A stretch of 64,000 nucleotides of DNA from Ailurus styani (Eukaryota; Chordata; Mammalia; Carnivora; Ailuridae), in NCBI GenBank assembly GCA_002007465.1, contig LNAC01000137.1, forward strand, positions 965,927-1,029,926. The letters run 5' to 3'. Every line of letters begins with the position of its first letter. The first letter of the stretch is position 1. Under the pieces are notes generated by a model. The model was not told the DNA's origin. It worked only from the letters and a program-made list of their open reading frames with translations, and ran no database searches. The translations under genes were made by a program, and so were the position numbers. Positions 46,970-58,385 of the stretch are shown here, in pieces.

Positions 46970-47420
46970 AGTGAGTTGGGTAGTGTTCCTCCCTCCCCTC
47001 TAAATTCATGTCCACCAAGAATTTCAGAATGTGACTTTACTGGGATGTAGGGTTTCTGCAGATAAAACTACAGTAAAGATCAATATAAGATCATAATAAT
47101 TAGGGTAGGCCCTATATCCAATGAGAATGTCCTTATAGGAGACAGAAAAGGACATATAGAGACACGGAGAAAAAGACAATGTGAAAATGGAAGCAGAGGT
47201 TGGAGTTATGCTGCCAAAAGCCAAGGCACAATAGGAGCCACAAGAAGCTAGAAGAAGCAAGGAAGGATTCTCTCATTGAGTCTTTGGAACAAACACAACT
47301 CTGCTGACACCTTGATTTTGAACTTCTGGTTTGCAAAAGTGACCAAGTAAAAATTTCTGTTGTTTTAAGCCACTAAGTTTGTAGTACTACATTACGGAAA
47401 TCCTAGGAAATTAATACCGA
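46970..47420 (+). mobile_element. MLT1-type MaLR LTR
   Basis: GTGAGTTGGGTAGTGTTCCT, AATTCATGTCCACC, CAGAATGTGACTTTACTGGG, GGGTAGGCCCTATATCCAAT, TTTCTGTTGTTTTAAGCCAC and the end CCTAGGAAATTAATACC follow MLT1 order. The long minus-strand frames over it are not genes. 46700-46965 is AT-rich unique sequence. Confidence 0.8.
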
Positions 47421-47930
47421 TTTTGGTATTGGGAAGTGGAATGTTACTAAAGCAGACACCAAAACATAAAAAAAAAAATGGAAGAGAGTGTTGGTAGATT
47501 GACTTGAAGAGGCTTCTGGTAGAAAGAGACATATTAAGGAGATTCTGGTAAAGGTTCAGAAGGTAGTGGACAGGATGGCAGAGAAAACTATCATCTTAGA
47601 GAATAAATATATTGTCAGAAGCAGAATGTTGTAGAAATATGAATGTTAAAGGGGTTTCTGGTAAAGTCTCAAGAAGGAAATGAGGGACATGTATTGAATG
47701 CCAGAGGGAAGGCAATCCTCATTATAAAGTAACAGAAAACTTGGGTTCTACCATTGAGTGAATAACAGTACTTGTAAGAAATGAATTTGAATATTTAGCT
47801 GAGGAGATTTCTAAGCAAAGTGTTAGGGACATGTACTGGTTTCTCCTTGCTGCTTACAGTAAAATGCAAGAGAAAGAGATAAATTGAGGAAGGAACTGTT
47901 AAGCAAAAAATCAGCACCAGACAACTTGGA
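47421..47930 (+). mobile_element. MaLR internal region
   Basis: Directly follows the LTR with the typical GATTTTGGTATTGGGAAGTG opening, then GTTTCTGGTAAAGTCTCAAG and GAGACATATTAAGGAGATT. Non-coding remnant of a MaLR provirus-like element; the second LTR is not seen. Confidence 0.65.
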
Positions 47931-47959
47931 CAATTCTCAGTCTACCTAGACCGCAAAAG

Positions 47960-48925
47960 ATGCTAACATCACAAATCACTAGGAAAATACAAATCAAAAC
48001 CATAGTCAGATACCACTTCAAAATCAATAGGATGACTATTATTCAAAAAACAGAAAACAACGAAAGTTGCTGAGCATAGAGAGAAACTTGAATCCCTGTA
48101 CACTGTTAATGAGAATGCAAAATGGATCAGCCACTGTGGAAAACACTCTGGCAGTTCCTCACAAAGTTAAACATAGATTTATTGTATGATCAATTCCACT
48201 CCTGGATCCCAAATACACTACTTCCACCTTTAAATAGGGATATATCTAAAGGAACTGATAGCACAGACTCTAACAGATACTTGTGCAAGTGTCTTACCAA
48301 AAAATGTATGGATTGGGGTTCCTGAATGGCTCAGCTGGTTGAGCATCCAACTCTTGGTTTCAGCTCAGGTCATGATCTCATGGGTGGTTACACTGAACAC
48401 TGCAGCAGGCTCTGCTCAGTCTGCAGTCTGCTTGGGACTCCTTCCTTCTTCCTTTCCCTTGCTCTCTGCCCTTCCCCCTGTTCTCTCTCTCTAAAATAAA
48501 AAATAAATCTTTAAGGAAGAGAATGTATGGATAAACAAAACGTGCTATATACATGCAATGAAATATTAACCATAAAAAGAAGGTTTGGAGCATGACATAA
48601 CATGAACTCTAAAAAAAACTATGCTAAGTGAAAAACATTATGCAAATGCTAACAAAGAACAAATATATGATTCCACTTATATGAGGTACCTAGATAGGCA
48701 AACTCATAGAGACAGAAAGTAGAATAAAAGTTACTAGAGACCAGGCAATGGAGGAATGGGGAGCTATTGCTCAACAGGGAAACTGTTTGGGATGATGAAA
48801 AAGTTCTGAGAACAGACATTTATAAAACATTGTAAATATACCTAATGGCACTGAATTGTACACTTAGAAATAATTAAAACAGGATATTTTATCACAAAAA
48901 GTTTTTCCTTAAAAAAAAAAGAAAA
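47960..48925 (+). mobile_element. L1 LINE 3' part, interrupted by a SINE
   Basis: AGGAAAATACAAATCAAAAC, GAATGCAAAATGGATCAGCC, ACTGTGGAAAACACTCTGGC, then after the SINE TGCAATGAAATATTAACCAT, ATATATGATTCCACTTATAT, and ACTGAATTGTACACTTAGAA at the 3' end. 48930-49205 is unique. Confidence 0.85.
48314..48521 (+). mobile_element. Can-SINE with target-site duplication
   Basis: GGGGTTCCTGAATGGCTCAG head. AATGTATGGAT at 48303-48313 and 48522-48532. Older subfamily, inserted in the L1. Confidence 0.93.
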
Positions 48926-49324
48926 GGGCTCAAGACCTTGAGCCATCTAAGAGGGCTGACATAACTACTTCAATTAGAGAATCATGACAACTACTGATAA
49001 GGTCTACAATGAATATATTCCAAGGCTCAGTGAAGGAAAATGACCATCACATATGATAGTAACTCATTAATTCCATATGAATTCATTTAGGAAATGTTAA
49101 TAGAAAAAGGAAACATGAATTGCTTTATTTTTAAAACAATTTAACTTCAGAATACAACTACAAATTTATTTTCAAATCTTTCATTATGAAGAATGATAAA
49201 ATTATACAGGCATACCTCAGAGATATTACAGGTTCAGTTCCAAACCACCACAATAAAGCAAGTATCACAATAAAGTGACTTAAATTAAATTTTTAATTTT
49301 CCAGGGCATATAAAAGTTACATTT

Positions 49325-49525
49325 AGGGGCCCATGAGTGGCTCAGTGGGTTAAGCCTCTGCCTTCAGCTCAGGTCATGGTCTCAGGGTCTGGGATCGAGT
49401 CCTGCATCGGCCTCTCTGCTCAGCAGGGAGCCTGCTTCTCCCTCTCCCTCTGCCTGCCTCTCTGCCTACTTGTGATCTCTCTCTCTGTCAAATAAATAAA
49501 ATCTTAAAAAAAAATTTTTTTAATT
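49325..49525 (+). mobile_element. Can-SINE in Tigger1
   Basis: GGGGCCCATGAGTGGCTCAG head and AAATAAATAAAATCTTAAAA tail. It splits Tigger1 between AAAAGTTACATTTA and TTACATATACATTATACTG. Confidence 0.93.
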
Positions 49526-50483
49526 TACATATACATTATACTGTAGTCTATTAAGTGTACAATAGATGTCTAAAAAACATACATACCTTAACTTAAAAAT
49601 AGATTATTGCTAAAAATGCTAACCATCATCTGAGCTTTTGGTGAGCTGTAATCTTTTTGCTGGTGGAGTGTGCTGCCTCAGTGTTGATCAGGGTGCTGTT
49701 CGCTGAAAGCTGGGTGGCTATGGCAATTTCCTTAAGTAACACAATGAAGTCTGCCACATAGCTTGATTATTCCTTTCATGAATGATTCCTCTGTAGCATG
49801 CAATACCATTTGATAGCATTTTACCCACAGTAGAACTTTCAAAATTAGAGTTAATCCTTTTCTGCCACTGCTTTATCAGCCAAATTTATGCAACTTTCTA
49901 AATCCTGTCATTTCAATCTTCACAGCATTTTCACCAAAATTAGATTCCATCTAAAGAAAGCACTTTCTTTGTTCATTCATAAAAGAAACTCCTCATCCAT
50001 TCACATTTTATCATGACATTGCAGCAATTTGGTCATGTCTTCAGGCTCCACTTCTAATTCTAGTTCTCTTGGTATTTCCACCACATCTGTAGTTATCTCC
50101 TCTACTGAAGGTTTGAAACCTCAAAGTCAACCATGAGGGTTGGAATCAACTTCTTCCAAACTCTTGTTAGTGACATTCTGACCTCTTCCCATGAATCATG
50201 AATATTCTTAAAGGCATCTAGAATGGTGAATCCTTTCCAGAAGGCTTTCAACTTACTTTGCCCAGATCCATCAGAAGAATCACTATCACAGTTATAGCGT
50301 TATGAAATTTAAAATTTCTTAAGTAGTAAGACTTGAAAGTTGAAACTACTTCTTAATCCATGGGCTTCAGAATGGATGCTGTGTTAGCAGGCATGAAAAC
50401 AATCTCATTGCACATCTCAATAAGAGCTCTTGGGTCACCAGATACATCATCAATGAGAAGTAACACTTTGAAAGGAATCTTTT

Positions 50484-50736
50484 TTTGTGGGAACTCTCTG
50501 TGTCATTTAAAGCCTTTATTTCCTTATTGATCTTTTGCTTAGATGATCTGTCCATTTCAGTAAGGGAGGTATTAAAGTCCCCTACTATTATTGTATTATT
50601 GTTGATGTGTTTCTTCGATTTTGTTATTAATTGGTTTATATAATTGGCTGCTCCCATGTTAGGGGCATAGATATTTAAAATTGTTAGATCTTCTTGTTGG
50701 ACAGACCCTTGAAGTATGATATTTGTGGGAACTCTC
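50484..50736 (-). mobile_element. Internal L1 ORF2 fragment with target-site duplication in Tigger1
   Basis: A 223-bp insert (50499-50721) between two perfect copies of TTTGTGGGAACTCTC (50484-50498 and 50722-50736). On the minus strand it encodes part of the L1 ORF2 endonuclease domain: QQEDLTILNIYAPN, then IIVGDFNTSLTEMDRSS, then [16 protein letters not shown] is the conserved catalytic-site motif. It has neither an L1 3' end nor a poly(A), which is unusual for a target-primed insertion. Confidence 0.9.
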
Positions 50737-51658
50737 AACTGTGAACTTAAAATATTCAATAAACTATGTTGTAAATAGATGTGCTATCATCCAGGGCTTG
50801 TTGTTCGCCTTATAGAGCACAGGTAAAATGACTTTACATAATTCTTAAGGCCACTAGGATTTTTCAGAATGATAAATAAGCATTGGCTTCAAGTCACTGA
50901 CTGTATTAGCCCCTAAAAGATTAGAAGCTTTGAAGCCAGACATTGACTTCTTCTACCTATGGAAGTCCTAGATGGTATCTTCTTTCAATAGAAGGCTATT
51001 TCATTGATGTCTACATTGAAAATCTGTATTTTATCACAGCCACCAATGTTAATGATCTTAGCTAGATCTTCTCTAATACTTGCTGCTTCACCATGTACTT
51101 TTATGTTATAAAAACAGCTTCATTCTTCAAACCTCATGAAGCAACCTCTGCTGGCTTCAAACTTTTCTTCTGCAGCTTCCTCATCTCCCTCAGCCATCAC
51201 AGAATTGAAGAGAATTAGGGTCATGCTCTGGATTACACTTTAGCTTAAAAAATATTGAGGCTATTTTAATCTTCTATCCAAACCACTAAAACTTCTGCCA
51301 TGTCAGCAATGAGGCTGTTTCACTTTTTTGTCATTCATGTGTTCACTGGAGTTGCCTTTTTAATTTCCAAGAATTTTCTTTTGCATTCACAACTTGGCTA
51401 ACTATTTGGCACAATAGGCCTTTCAGCATATCTCACCTTTCAACATGCCTTCCTCACTAAGCTTAATATCTGCTTTTGATTTAAAGTGAGAGATGTGGGA
51501 CTCTTCCTATCACCTGAACACTTAGAGGCTACTGTCAGGTTATTAATTGGCCTAATTTAATGTCTCAGAGGATAGGGAGGCTCAAGGAGATGCAGAGAGA
51601 TGGAAAATGACTGGGAGCAAGCAAAACACATATTTATTGGTTAAATTTATTGTCCTAG

Positions 51659-51855
51659 AGGCACCTGGGTGGCTCAGATGGTTAAGCATCTGCCTTCGGC
51701 TGAGGTCATGATCTCTAGATCCCGGGATCGAGCCCCATGTCAGGCTCCCAGCTCAGTGGGGGAGTCTGCTTCTCCCTCTCCCCCTGCTTGTGCTCTCTCT
51801 GCCTCTCTCTCTCTCTCTCCCTCAAATGAATAAAATTTTGAAAATAAATAATTCA
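51659..51855 (+). mobile_element. Can-SINE in Tigger1
   Basis: GGCACCTGGGTGGCTCAGAT head, body with TCTAGATCCCGGGATCGAGC and (CT)n. ATTGTCCTA before and AATGTCCTA after may be its target-site duplication. Confidence 0.93.
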
Positions 51856-52224
51856 ATGTCCTATATGGCCACAGTTTGTGGTGTTCCAAAACAATTACAA
51901 AAGTAACATCAAAGATCATTGATCACAGATCACCATAACAAGTAATAATGAAAAAGGTTAAAATATTGTGAGAACTACCAAAATGTGACACAGAGACACA
52001 AAGTGAGCAAATGCTGTTGGAAAATGGTGCCAGTAGACTTTCTTTCTCAATGCTGGATTGCCACAAACCATCAATTTATAATAAATGCATTATCTGTGAA
52101 GTACAAGAAAGCAAAGTAAAATAAAACAAGGTATGACTATAATACAAAGTGACCTCTAACTTTTTTTTTAAACTTTCCATTTGGGGAATGAAAAAACAGG
52201 AAGTAAAAACGTGACATTAAAATT

Positions 52225-52418
52225 CTAAAGATTTTTTTTTTTGAGAGAGAGAGCATGTGGGGGTGGGGGTTGGGTGCAGAGGAAGGGAGAGAGAGAAAAA
52301 TCTTAAGCAGGCTCCAGGCCCAGCATTGCAGGCCTCAATCCCACAACCCCGAGATCATGATCTGAGCTGAAATCCACAGTCGGACACTTAACCAAGACTG
52401 AGTCACCCAGATGCCCCA
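52225..52418 (-). mobile_element. Can-SINE
   Basis: Poly-T then GAGAGAGAGAGCATGTG, AAGCAGGCTCCAGGCCCAGC, and a head ending GAGTCACCCAGATGCCCC. Older copy; a second poly-T follows at 52425-52438. Confidence 0.88.
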
Positions 52419-52439
52419 GGACTTTTTTTTTTTTTTTCT

Positions 52440-52985
52440 TGAATCAACATCCACGTATTACCTTATAGTTCTATAGATTACCAGCATAGACAGTCTTGAC
52501 TGGGTTCTCTGCTCAGGGTATCACAAAACCAAAAATCAGGATATTAGGCCAAGATCTTCTCTGGAGTCTCTGGGGAGGAATTCACTACCAACCTTTCTAG
52601 GGTGATGGCGGAATCCTGTTCTTTGCAGGTGAGAAATGGACTAAGATTCCCTCCATTTGCTGTCAGCTGAGAGCATCTCTCATATCCGTAAGGGGTTCTG
52701 CATTCCTTTTCCCATGGTCCCTCCATCTTCAGACTCAGTATGTCACATTCTTCACGTATTTTGATTTTAACTTCCTCTTCTTTACCAGCTAGAGAATATT
52801 CTTTTTCTTTTCTTTTCTTTTCTTTTTTTAAGGTCTCATGATTAGCTCAGGCTCACATGGTCAGTCTCCCCATCTTGAGGCCAACTGTGCCATATGACAA
52901 CATAATTGGGGAAATGATACCTAATCATGTTCACATGTTCTAGGGCTTAGGGTAGGTCATTTTTGGGAGGCCATATTCAATTAAA
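52440..52985 (-). mobile_element. Old LTR-like repeat, family not assigned
   Basis: CACGTATTACCTTATAGTTC, TGAGGAATTC-like middle, CCTTTTCCCATGGTCCCTCC, and the end TTCTAGGGCTTAGGGTAGGT then TTTGGGAGGCCATATTC resemble reversed MLT/MER LTRs. A (TTTTC)n run lies at 52800-52828. The assignment rests on overall order only. Confidence 0.45.
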
Positions 52986-53329
52986 TTCTAAAGATTTCTA
53001 AAAGCAAATAGTATTAAATTATTAAAGATCTTGTGTCAGTGCTAGACAATCCTAAAAAAGTTCTTAAACTTAATTGAAATTAAAATTTTCATGCTCTGGA
53101 GAAACAAAGGGTCTAATTTCCATTTCACTAGATTAACATAGGTCTTAGGAAACTCAGAATCATTTATCTCTGGGTTAAATATGTTGAACTTATTATCCCA
53201 GTTGTTTCATACCACGTTTTCTCAGCATCCTGGTCACTCTGAATAGAAAGGGAAACAGGCTCCATTTCTTATGCTGATATCCATAAATTGGCTAAATAAA
53301 GGGCTCTCTTTAGGATATGGAGTTTGGAT

Positions 53330-53430
53330 CCAGGTGCATCCAGCAAATAACGGCATGGATTTTTATCATCACACAGCTTAGCTCTGTTGTGAATCCTTGT
53401 TCTATCACTTATTAGCTATGTGACTATGAA
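53330..53430 (+). mobile_element. MIR SINE fragment
   Basis: GAATCCTTGTTCTATCACTT then ATTAGCTATGTGACTA is MIR core. 52985-53330 before it is unique sequence. Confidence 0.6.
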
Positions 53431-53660
53431 GACTAATTTCATGTATCAACTTAACTAGGCTCTGGGATACCAAGAAATTTAGTCAAACATTATTCTGAGT
53501 GTTCCTGTGATGGTATTTCTGGAGTAGATTAACAGATCATTAGGCCCAGTACAGCAGATTGCCCTCCCTAGTGTGAGTGTGCATCATCCAATCCACTGAA
53601 GGCCCAAATAGAATAAAAGGCTGATCCTCAGGCCAGTACAAGGGAGTGAAAGGCATCAAC
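53430..53660 (+). mobile_element. Old interspersed repeat, family not assigned
   Basis: ATGTATCAACTTAACTAGGC, GTCAAACATTATTCTGAGTG, AGATTGCCCTCCCTAGTGTG, GCATCATCCAATCCACTGAA recur in many mammalian genomes as an LTR-type repeat that I cannot name safely. Confidence 0.5.
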
Positions 53661-53769
53661 ATACTAGACATTGTGAAGAATTTTTTTAAGACAGGACATA
53701 TGAAATCATAATGATAGGTTAGGGTGGAAATGGCAGAGTTGAGTAGTTGTGAAAGAGGTGGTAAGGCCA

Positions 53770-53835
53770 ACCAAATGTAAAATATTTACCATGTGGTCTC
53801 TGAAAAAGTATGCTGACCCTTGGCCAACCACACAC
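53770..53835 (+). mobile_element. hAT-type fragment (3' end)
   Basis: AAAATATTTACCATGTGGTC, TCTGAAAAAGTATGCTGACC corresponds to the 3' end of the element at 54840. An A20 run follows at 53931-53950, and 53950-54335 is unique sequence. Confidence 0.5.
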
Positions 53836-54334
53836 ACAGGAGAACGTTTCAGGGAAGATGGAGGACTTTTATTCTTGTGACCCCAAAGGGGTTGTGGACT
53901 GAATCAACAGTTGTGGAGGCTAACCTACTAAAAAAAAAAAAAAAAAAAAATGCCTGAGAGGAACCTGGGCTCCAAGTATGGTGGTGGGAAACCTAGGATA
54001 GGATCCTTCTTATCTGGCAATTAGAAAAGGGCCTGGCCTATCTGCTTATCCACTCTAAGCAAAGCACACCAATAAGTAAATCCTAACCACTGACTAAAAC
54101 ACTCTCCACCAGTATTCTTTTCATTTAGGGTAAAGATATGCTAGGGAAATAAAAGAGAAAAGCAACTCCAGTAATCTATATTATTTAACTGGTCATATAT
54201 CAATATTAATGGACAACCAAGGATCACCAACATTTAAGGAAACCACAGGAATGAAAAAGAAGGCCCATGACAAAAAATAATATAAGCAACTCTAGAGAAA
54301 ACAGAGGTAATTCAAAGAGGTTAGAAAAAAGAAA

Positions 54335-54445
54335 AAGAGGGGAGGGTTTGTGCTTTGGTGAATGCTGTGAAAGATGTAAGCCTGATGATTCACAGACCTG
54401 TACCCCTGGGGCAAAGAATAAAAAATAAGTATTAAAAAAAAATTA
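54335..54445 (+). mobile_element. Carnivore L1 3' UTR tip, severely truncated
   Basis: TGGTGAATGCTGTGAAAGAT, GATTCACAGACCTGTACCCC, TGGGGCAAAG and an A-rich end. This is the extreme 3' end of the carnivore-lineage L1, about 110 bp, so reverse transcription stopped very early. Confidence 0.8.
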
Positions 54446-54727
54446 AAGATAATTTCTCGGGGAAAAAAAAAAAGAAAAAGCATTTTATTTAACATTTTTG
54501 GAGAAACTGCATAAGATATTGCACCTATAAAACAAGAAGTATATGAAAGGGTAGGAGTAAAAGAAAAAAGAGTAGAGTCTAAAGAAACTTAAAATAGAAA
54601 TTTTGTCTACCACCCCTTCCCCCCACATATAAAAAAACTTGAAAAGTTGAAGAAATACAGAGTCATAACCCAGCATGGGTAATGATCTCTCTAAAGTAGT
54701 GTAGGAAGAGACTCCTCTTTCCCGTCC

Positions 54728-54773
54728 TACACGTGCGTGCGTGTGCACACACACACACACGCACACACACACG
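54728..54773. repeat. (CA)n/(GT)n microsatellite
   Basis: Alternating purine-pyrimidine run with CG steps (ACGTGCGTGCGTGTGCACAC followed by CA repeats). Likely length-polymorphic. Confidence 0.95.
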
Positions 54774-54839
54774 GAAAAATAATGGAAAGGACCCAGACAA
54801 TAGAGAGCTGGAGAAGGAAAATATATATACTCCTAGACA

Positions 54840-55080
54840 CATCTTTGATCTAGAGTAGAGGTTGTCAAACTAGGGCCCATGAGCCAAATCCTGCCAGCAC
54901 CATTTTAATAAATAAGGTTTTACTGTAACACAGAATACTTATTTGTTTACATGTTGTCTGAGGTGCTTTTGTACTAACTACAACAGTAGTGTTAAATAGT
55001 TGCAACAGGGACCATATGGTCTGCAAAGCCTAAAATATTTACATTTGGTCTTTTATAAAAAATTTGTCAAATCTTGATCT
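54840..55080 (+). mobile_element. hAT-type non-autonomous DNA element
   Basis: AGAGGTTGTCAAACTAGGGC, CATGAGCCAAATCCTGCCAG, AAATAAGGTTTTACTGTAAC, GGTCTGCAAAGCCTAAAATA, and ends resembling inverted repeats (TAGAGTAG left, GATCTAGAG right). Family name not assigned. Confidence 0.6.
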
Positions 55081-55082
55081 AG

Positions 55083-55205
55083 AGCTGTCCAACACAGTAG
55101 CAGCTAGCCAAATGTAGTGCTGAAATTTAAATAATAAAATAAAAAATTCAGTTCCTCAGTCCTGTCAGCCACATTGCAAGTACCCAATAGCCACACGTGT
55201 AGAAT
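55083..55205 (-). mobile_element. MER3-like hAT fragment
   Basis: GAGCTGTCCAACACAGTAGC, AGCTAGCCAAATGTAGTG, AATTCAGTTCCTCAGTCCTG, and AGTACCCAATAGCCACACGT belong to the family at 1362-1560. It is directly adjacent to the preceding hAT element. Confidence 0.65.
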
Positions 55206-55479
55206 GGTTATTATGCTGATGATGAAGATATGGGCCATTTCCATTAATACAGGAAATTCTACAGGACAGGGCTTATTTGGAAATTACAATAATAGATCTC
55301 TAGAACTGTATTTTAATTACTGCTTTAAAAAGTACTGTAGTGAAAAACAAAAAACAGGAAGAGAAGCAGGAAGAAAGATAAAATTCAGAAAAAAATAGAA
55401 ATTGGTAATGTTGGAAATGGAAATTATTAATGCATAAACCTAAGATGTAATTTTATTAAAATAGCTTTAAACTAGGTTT

Positions 55480-55880
55480 TTTAAAAAAATAATGCTTCAA
55501 AGTTATTCAAAGAAAAGAACTGAGAGAAATCCAAAGATACAGAATTACAAATGAGTAAATATCATCATAGATATGGAAGAGATTATAAAGAATTCAACGT
55601 AGGGAATGCAATTAACTAATGCTATCAAAACTGAAAATAATAAAAAGGTGTTTCCTAAGAAAATATAATTCAAAGAAAGAATGAATAATTGTATGGAACA
55701 AGAATCACGAAGAAAAAGTTTTAAGAAATTCTATAATGGATGGCGCCAATTTAGTTCTGAGTTAACAGGGAAAATGTTTGCTTGGATTTTTAATTTTCAT
55801 CTTATACTGCAAGAAACTTCATATCCAGTATATAAAGTATAAACATACTTCAAATCCAGACTCTTAAACTAGAAAACAGC
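55480..55880 (+). mobile_element. Probable old L1 fragment
   Basis: AGAACTGAGAGAAATCCAAA, GGAACAAGAATCACGAAG and the A-rich, stop-rich composition fit ancient L1 sequence. Limits are vague. 55205-55480 and 55885-56575 are unique sequence with no gene seen. Confidence 0.4.
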
Positions 55881-56579
55881 AGTCCAAAATCATATATTTC
55901 CCTCTCTTGGCACTATTCATTGTACTGAGAATTATATATTTCTTTACAGGGAAGCTTCACTAGTCTGTGTGACACTCCATGCAAAATCAGATTTAAGAAG
56001 CTTCAAATGGAATGGTTTTAAATATCTGGCCTTTCCCTGGACTTCCATAATTATTCATACTGAAGATGAATTGATCACATCTCATCAGAAATATACATGA
56101 TCATCAGAACAATACACAGGCTTAGATTAACACAACATCTTTATACTTATGAGAGTCCTCAAGTTGACACATGAAAGAAGCACCTGACACCAGTCACTAG
56201 TTGTTCAATTCCTTACGTGGGCTACATACAAAAATAAAGAATAGTCCCAGTTAGGGAGATAGACCAATACTGGGCCATTCTAGCTCTGGAATTTCTTTTT
56301 ATCACTAAAAATTTTTAGTGTTCTATTGTTTACCACTAAAAATGTCTTATAGATACATTTACTTAACAAATCTCCTTGAACCAAAACATGTTTGCCTTTG
56401 ACACGTTTACCCTATTACACGAAAACATGAGTATACAATTGATTTTTAAATTTTAATTTTTAACTCCCCAGTTTCTGTTTATATTTAAACATCCACTAAA
56501 ATCAGAATGAACATGTGCCCTGGACAGTCCCAGATTATACCTGCTTTCCTGGCATCCAATATAATTAGTTATTTCAGCA

Positions 56580-58370
56580 TTCTTAGAATGTTTTAAAAAA
56601 CTCATGGGTCAGTGAAGAAATCAAAACAAAAGAAAATATTTTGAAGTAAATATTGATGAATTGTTACAAAATGTTACAAAATGTAACATTACAAAATGTT
56701 AAAAACTGTAGGACAAAGCTAGAGCAGTATTTAGAAAAATTACACCCTCAACTATAAAACAGTATACTAGAAAAAAAATATCGATGAATTAAACTTTTAT
56801 CGCAAAGGAGAAAAACCAAAATCTCAGCCAATCAAAACTAGTGAATGTAGAGGGAAAAAAAATAAAGAGCAGTAATTGACAAAGAAAAAGTAAACATAAA
56901 AGAGAAAATTTTAAAGCCAAATGCTGGGTTTTTAGAAAAAGAATAAAAATGAAAAATCCCTAGCAAATCTAACAATGAAAAAAAAAGAAAAAGAAACAAA
57001 AAATATCAGTAATTACAGTCATTAAAAAGGTAGTAAAAGCTGCTTCTAGTATACTGAAATAAGCTCACAACAAACTCTCCCATAGATAACAACCATAAAC
57101 TCAAGACAAAAGGCAAAAAACAATTATGTGAAGGTTCTACAAATTGAATAGAAGCAAAGAGATTTTGCTGAAGAGACAAACTTGTAAAAAAAGATTGCCA
57201 AAGGTTTCTCATTTTTATTGATCTAGCTTGACCATAGAGCAATACAGGTAGTTAAAGCAAAGAAATAAAATTCATCCTTCTGAAGAACCTGAAGAATCAC
57301 AAACTAACCGAAGGAATGAAGAGTCCAGAAAGTAATCTACCTAATCAGTGTCACTTTACTTATTGAAAGAGTAATGATTCTATATAGCAAGGAAAGAACT
57401 GTCTTTTTGATAAATGGTGGTAGGTCAGTATGCTATCTATACAGGAAAAACAAATACACCTTTACCCCTGCCTCACACCAAAGGGGAAAAAAAAAATCAA
57501 TTCCGGCACAATGCAGATTCAAATATTTAAAAGTAAACATCAGGACTTTTAGAAGAAAACACTAAGATCATCTTTGGAATCTTGGAGTAGGCAAACTTAG
57601 CTATAAAGCAAAAAACTGATATATCAGAATATATTCTGACTAAAAGTGAAAAAACTAAGAATATGAAAAGGTGAGGTGCACTTCGCTGGCTCAGTTAGTG
57701 GAACATGCAAGTCTTGATCTTAGGGTTTAAGTTCCAGCCCTATGTTGGGTGTAGAGGTTACTTAAAAAAAATTTTTTTAAAGAATATGAAAAGGCAAGTC
57801 ACAGACTAAATAAAAATATTTGTGACATATTTATTCCAAACTGGACTTTTACCCAAAATATATTTTTATATATACATAGTTCTTTTGAACTCCTAAAAAT
57901 CTAGAAAATCCAACAACCCAACTTAAAAAAAATTTAGCAACGACACAAAGAGACTCCTCACATAAGAGGTTTATCTAAATGGCCAATAAGCCTATGAACA
58001 GGAACTCAACCTTATCGGTCCAAATCCAAATGACAGAAACCCTTCAGAAAGGCTAAAGTAAAAAGAAAATATTAAGTGCTGGTAACGATGACAGGCAACT
58101 GAAATTTTGAAACATTCCTGGTAAGAGTATAAATTGGTACAACCACATTAGAAAGATAGTTGGACACAAATGGTAAACTAGCCAAATCCCTTTCAAAACA
58201 GAATGGGTAATGAATTATAATATATTTACACAATATTATAAAGCACTAAATAGTCCAAATCTGTACACATTAATACCAATCATTTCACAAACATAATGAG
58301 CAAAAGAAGTCAAACACAAGAGTGTTTGGCTTCATTTACGTAAAGTACAGAAACAAGTAAACCAAATCAG
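56580..58370 (+). mobile_element. Degraded L1 LINE, ORF2 to 3' UTR
   Basis: GACAAAGCTAGAGCAGTATT, ATGCTGGGTTTTTAGAAAAA, GAAGAACCTGAAGAATCACA, then GATAAATGGTGGTAGGTCAG, GACTTTTAGAAGAAAACACT, and an L1 3' end near 58300. A tandem TGTTACAAAA motif is at 56662-56700. Interrupted by a SINE at 57670. Confidence 0.75.
57670..57781 (+). mobile_element. Can-SINE, old truncated copy
   Basis: GAGGTGCACTTCGCTGGCTC, AGTTAGTGGAACATGCAAGT, TGGGTGTAGAGGTTACTTAA and an A-rich tail. A tRNA-derived half only. GAATATGAAAAGG before and GAATATGAAAAGG after (57659-57671 and 57782-57794) form a perfect target-site duplication. Confidence 0.88.
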
Positions 58371-58385
58371 GACTTTGGCTTCTTT

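Larger units (their letters stand above)
49207..52139 (-). mobile_element. Tigger1 DNA transposon, near full length
   Basis: Pogo-like element with terminal inverted repeats CAGGCATACCTCAG (left) and AAGGTATGACTA (right), between TA dinucleotides at 49205-49206 and 52140-52141. The transposase region lies on the minus strand from about 51533 (reading VASKCSGDR) to about 49640, full of frameshifts and stops. Landmarks: CATCTGAGCTTTTGGTGAGC, TCCAGAAGGCTTTCAACTTA, ATGTGACACAGAGACACAAA. Interrupted by SINEs at 49325 and 51659 and an L1 piece at 50499. No intact transposase. Confidence 0.95.

Noticed and set aside
50367..50759. 130-codon minus-strand frame as a possible endonuclease gene
   Set aside because: Its recognisable part is a 223-bp L1 ORF2 fragment inserted in Tigger1; both ends are Tigger sequence in unrelated frame.
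49640..51533. Tigger1 transposase as a domesticated host gene
   Set aside because: Many frameshifts, stops and three insertions break the reading frame.
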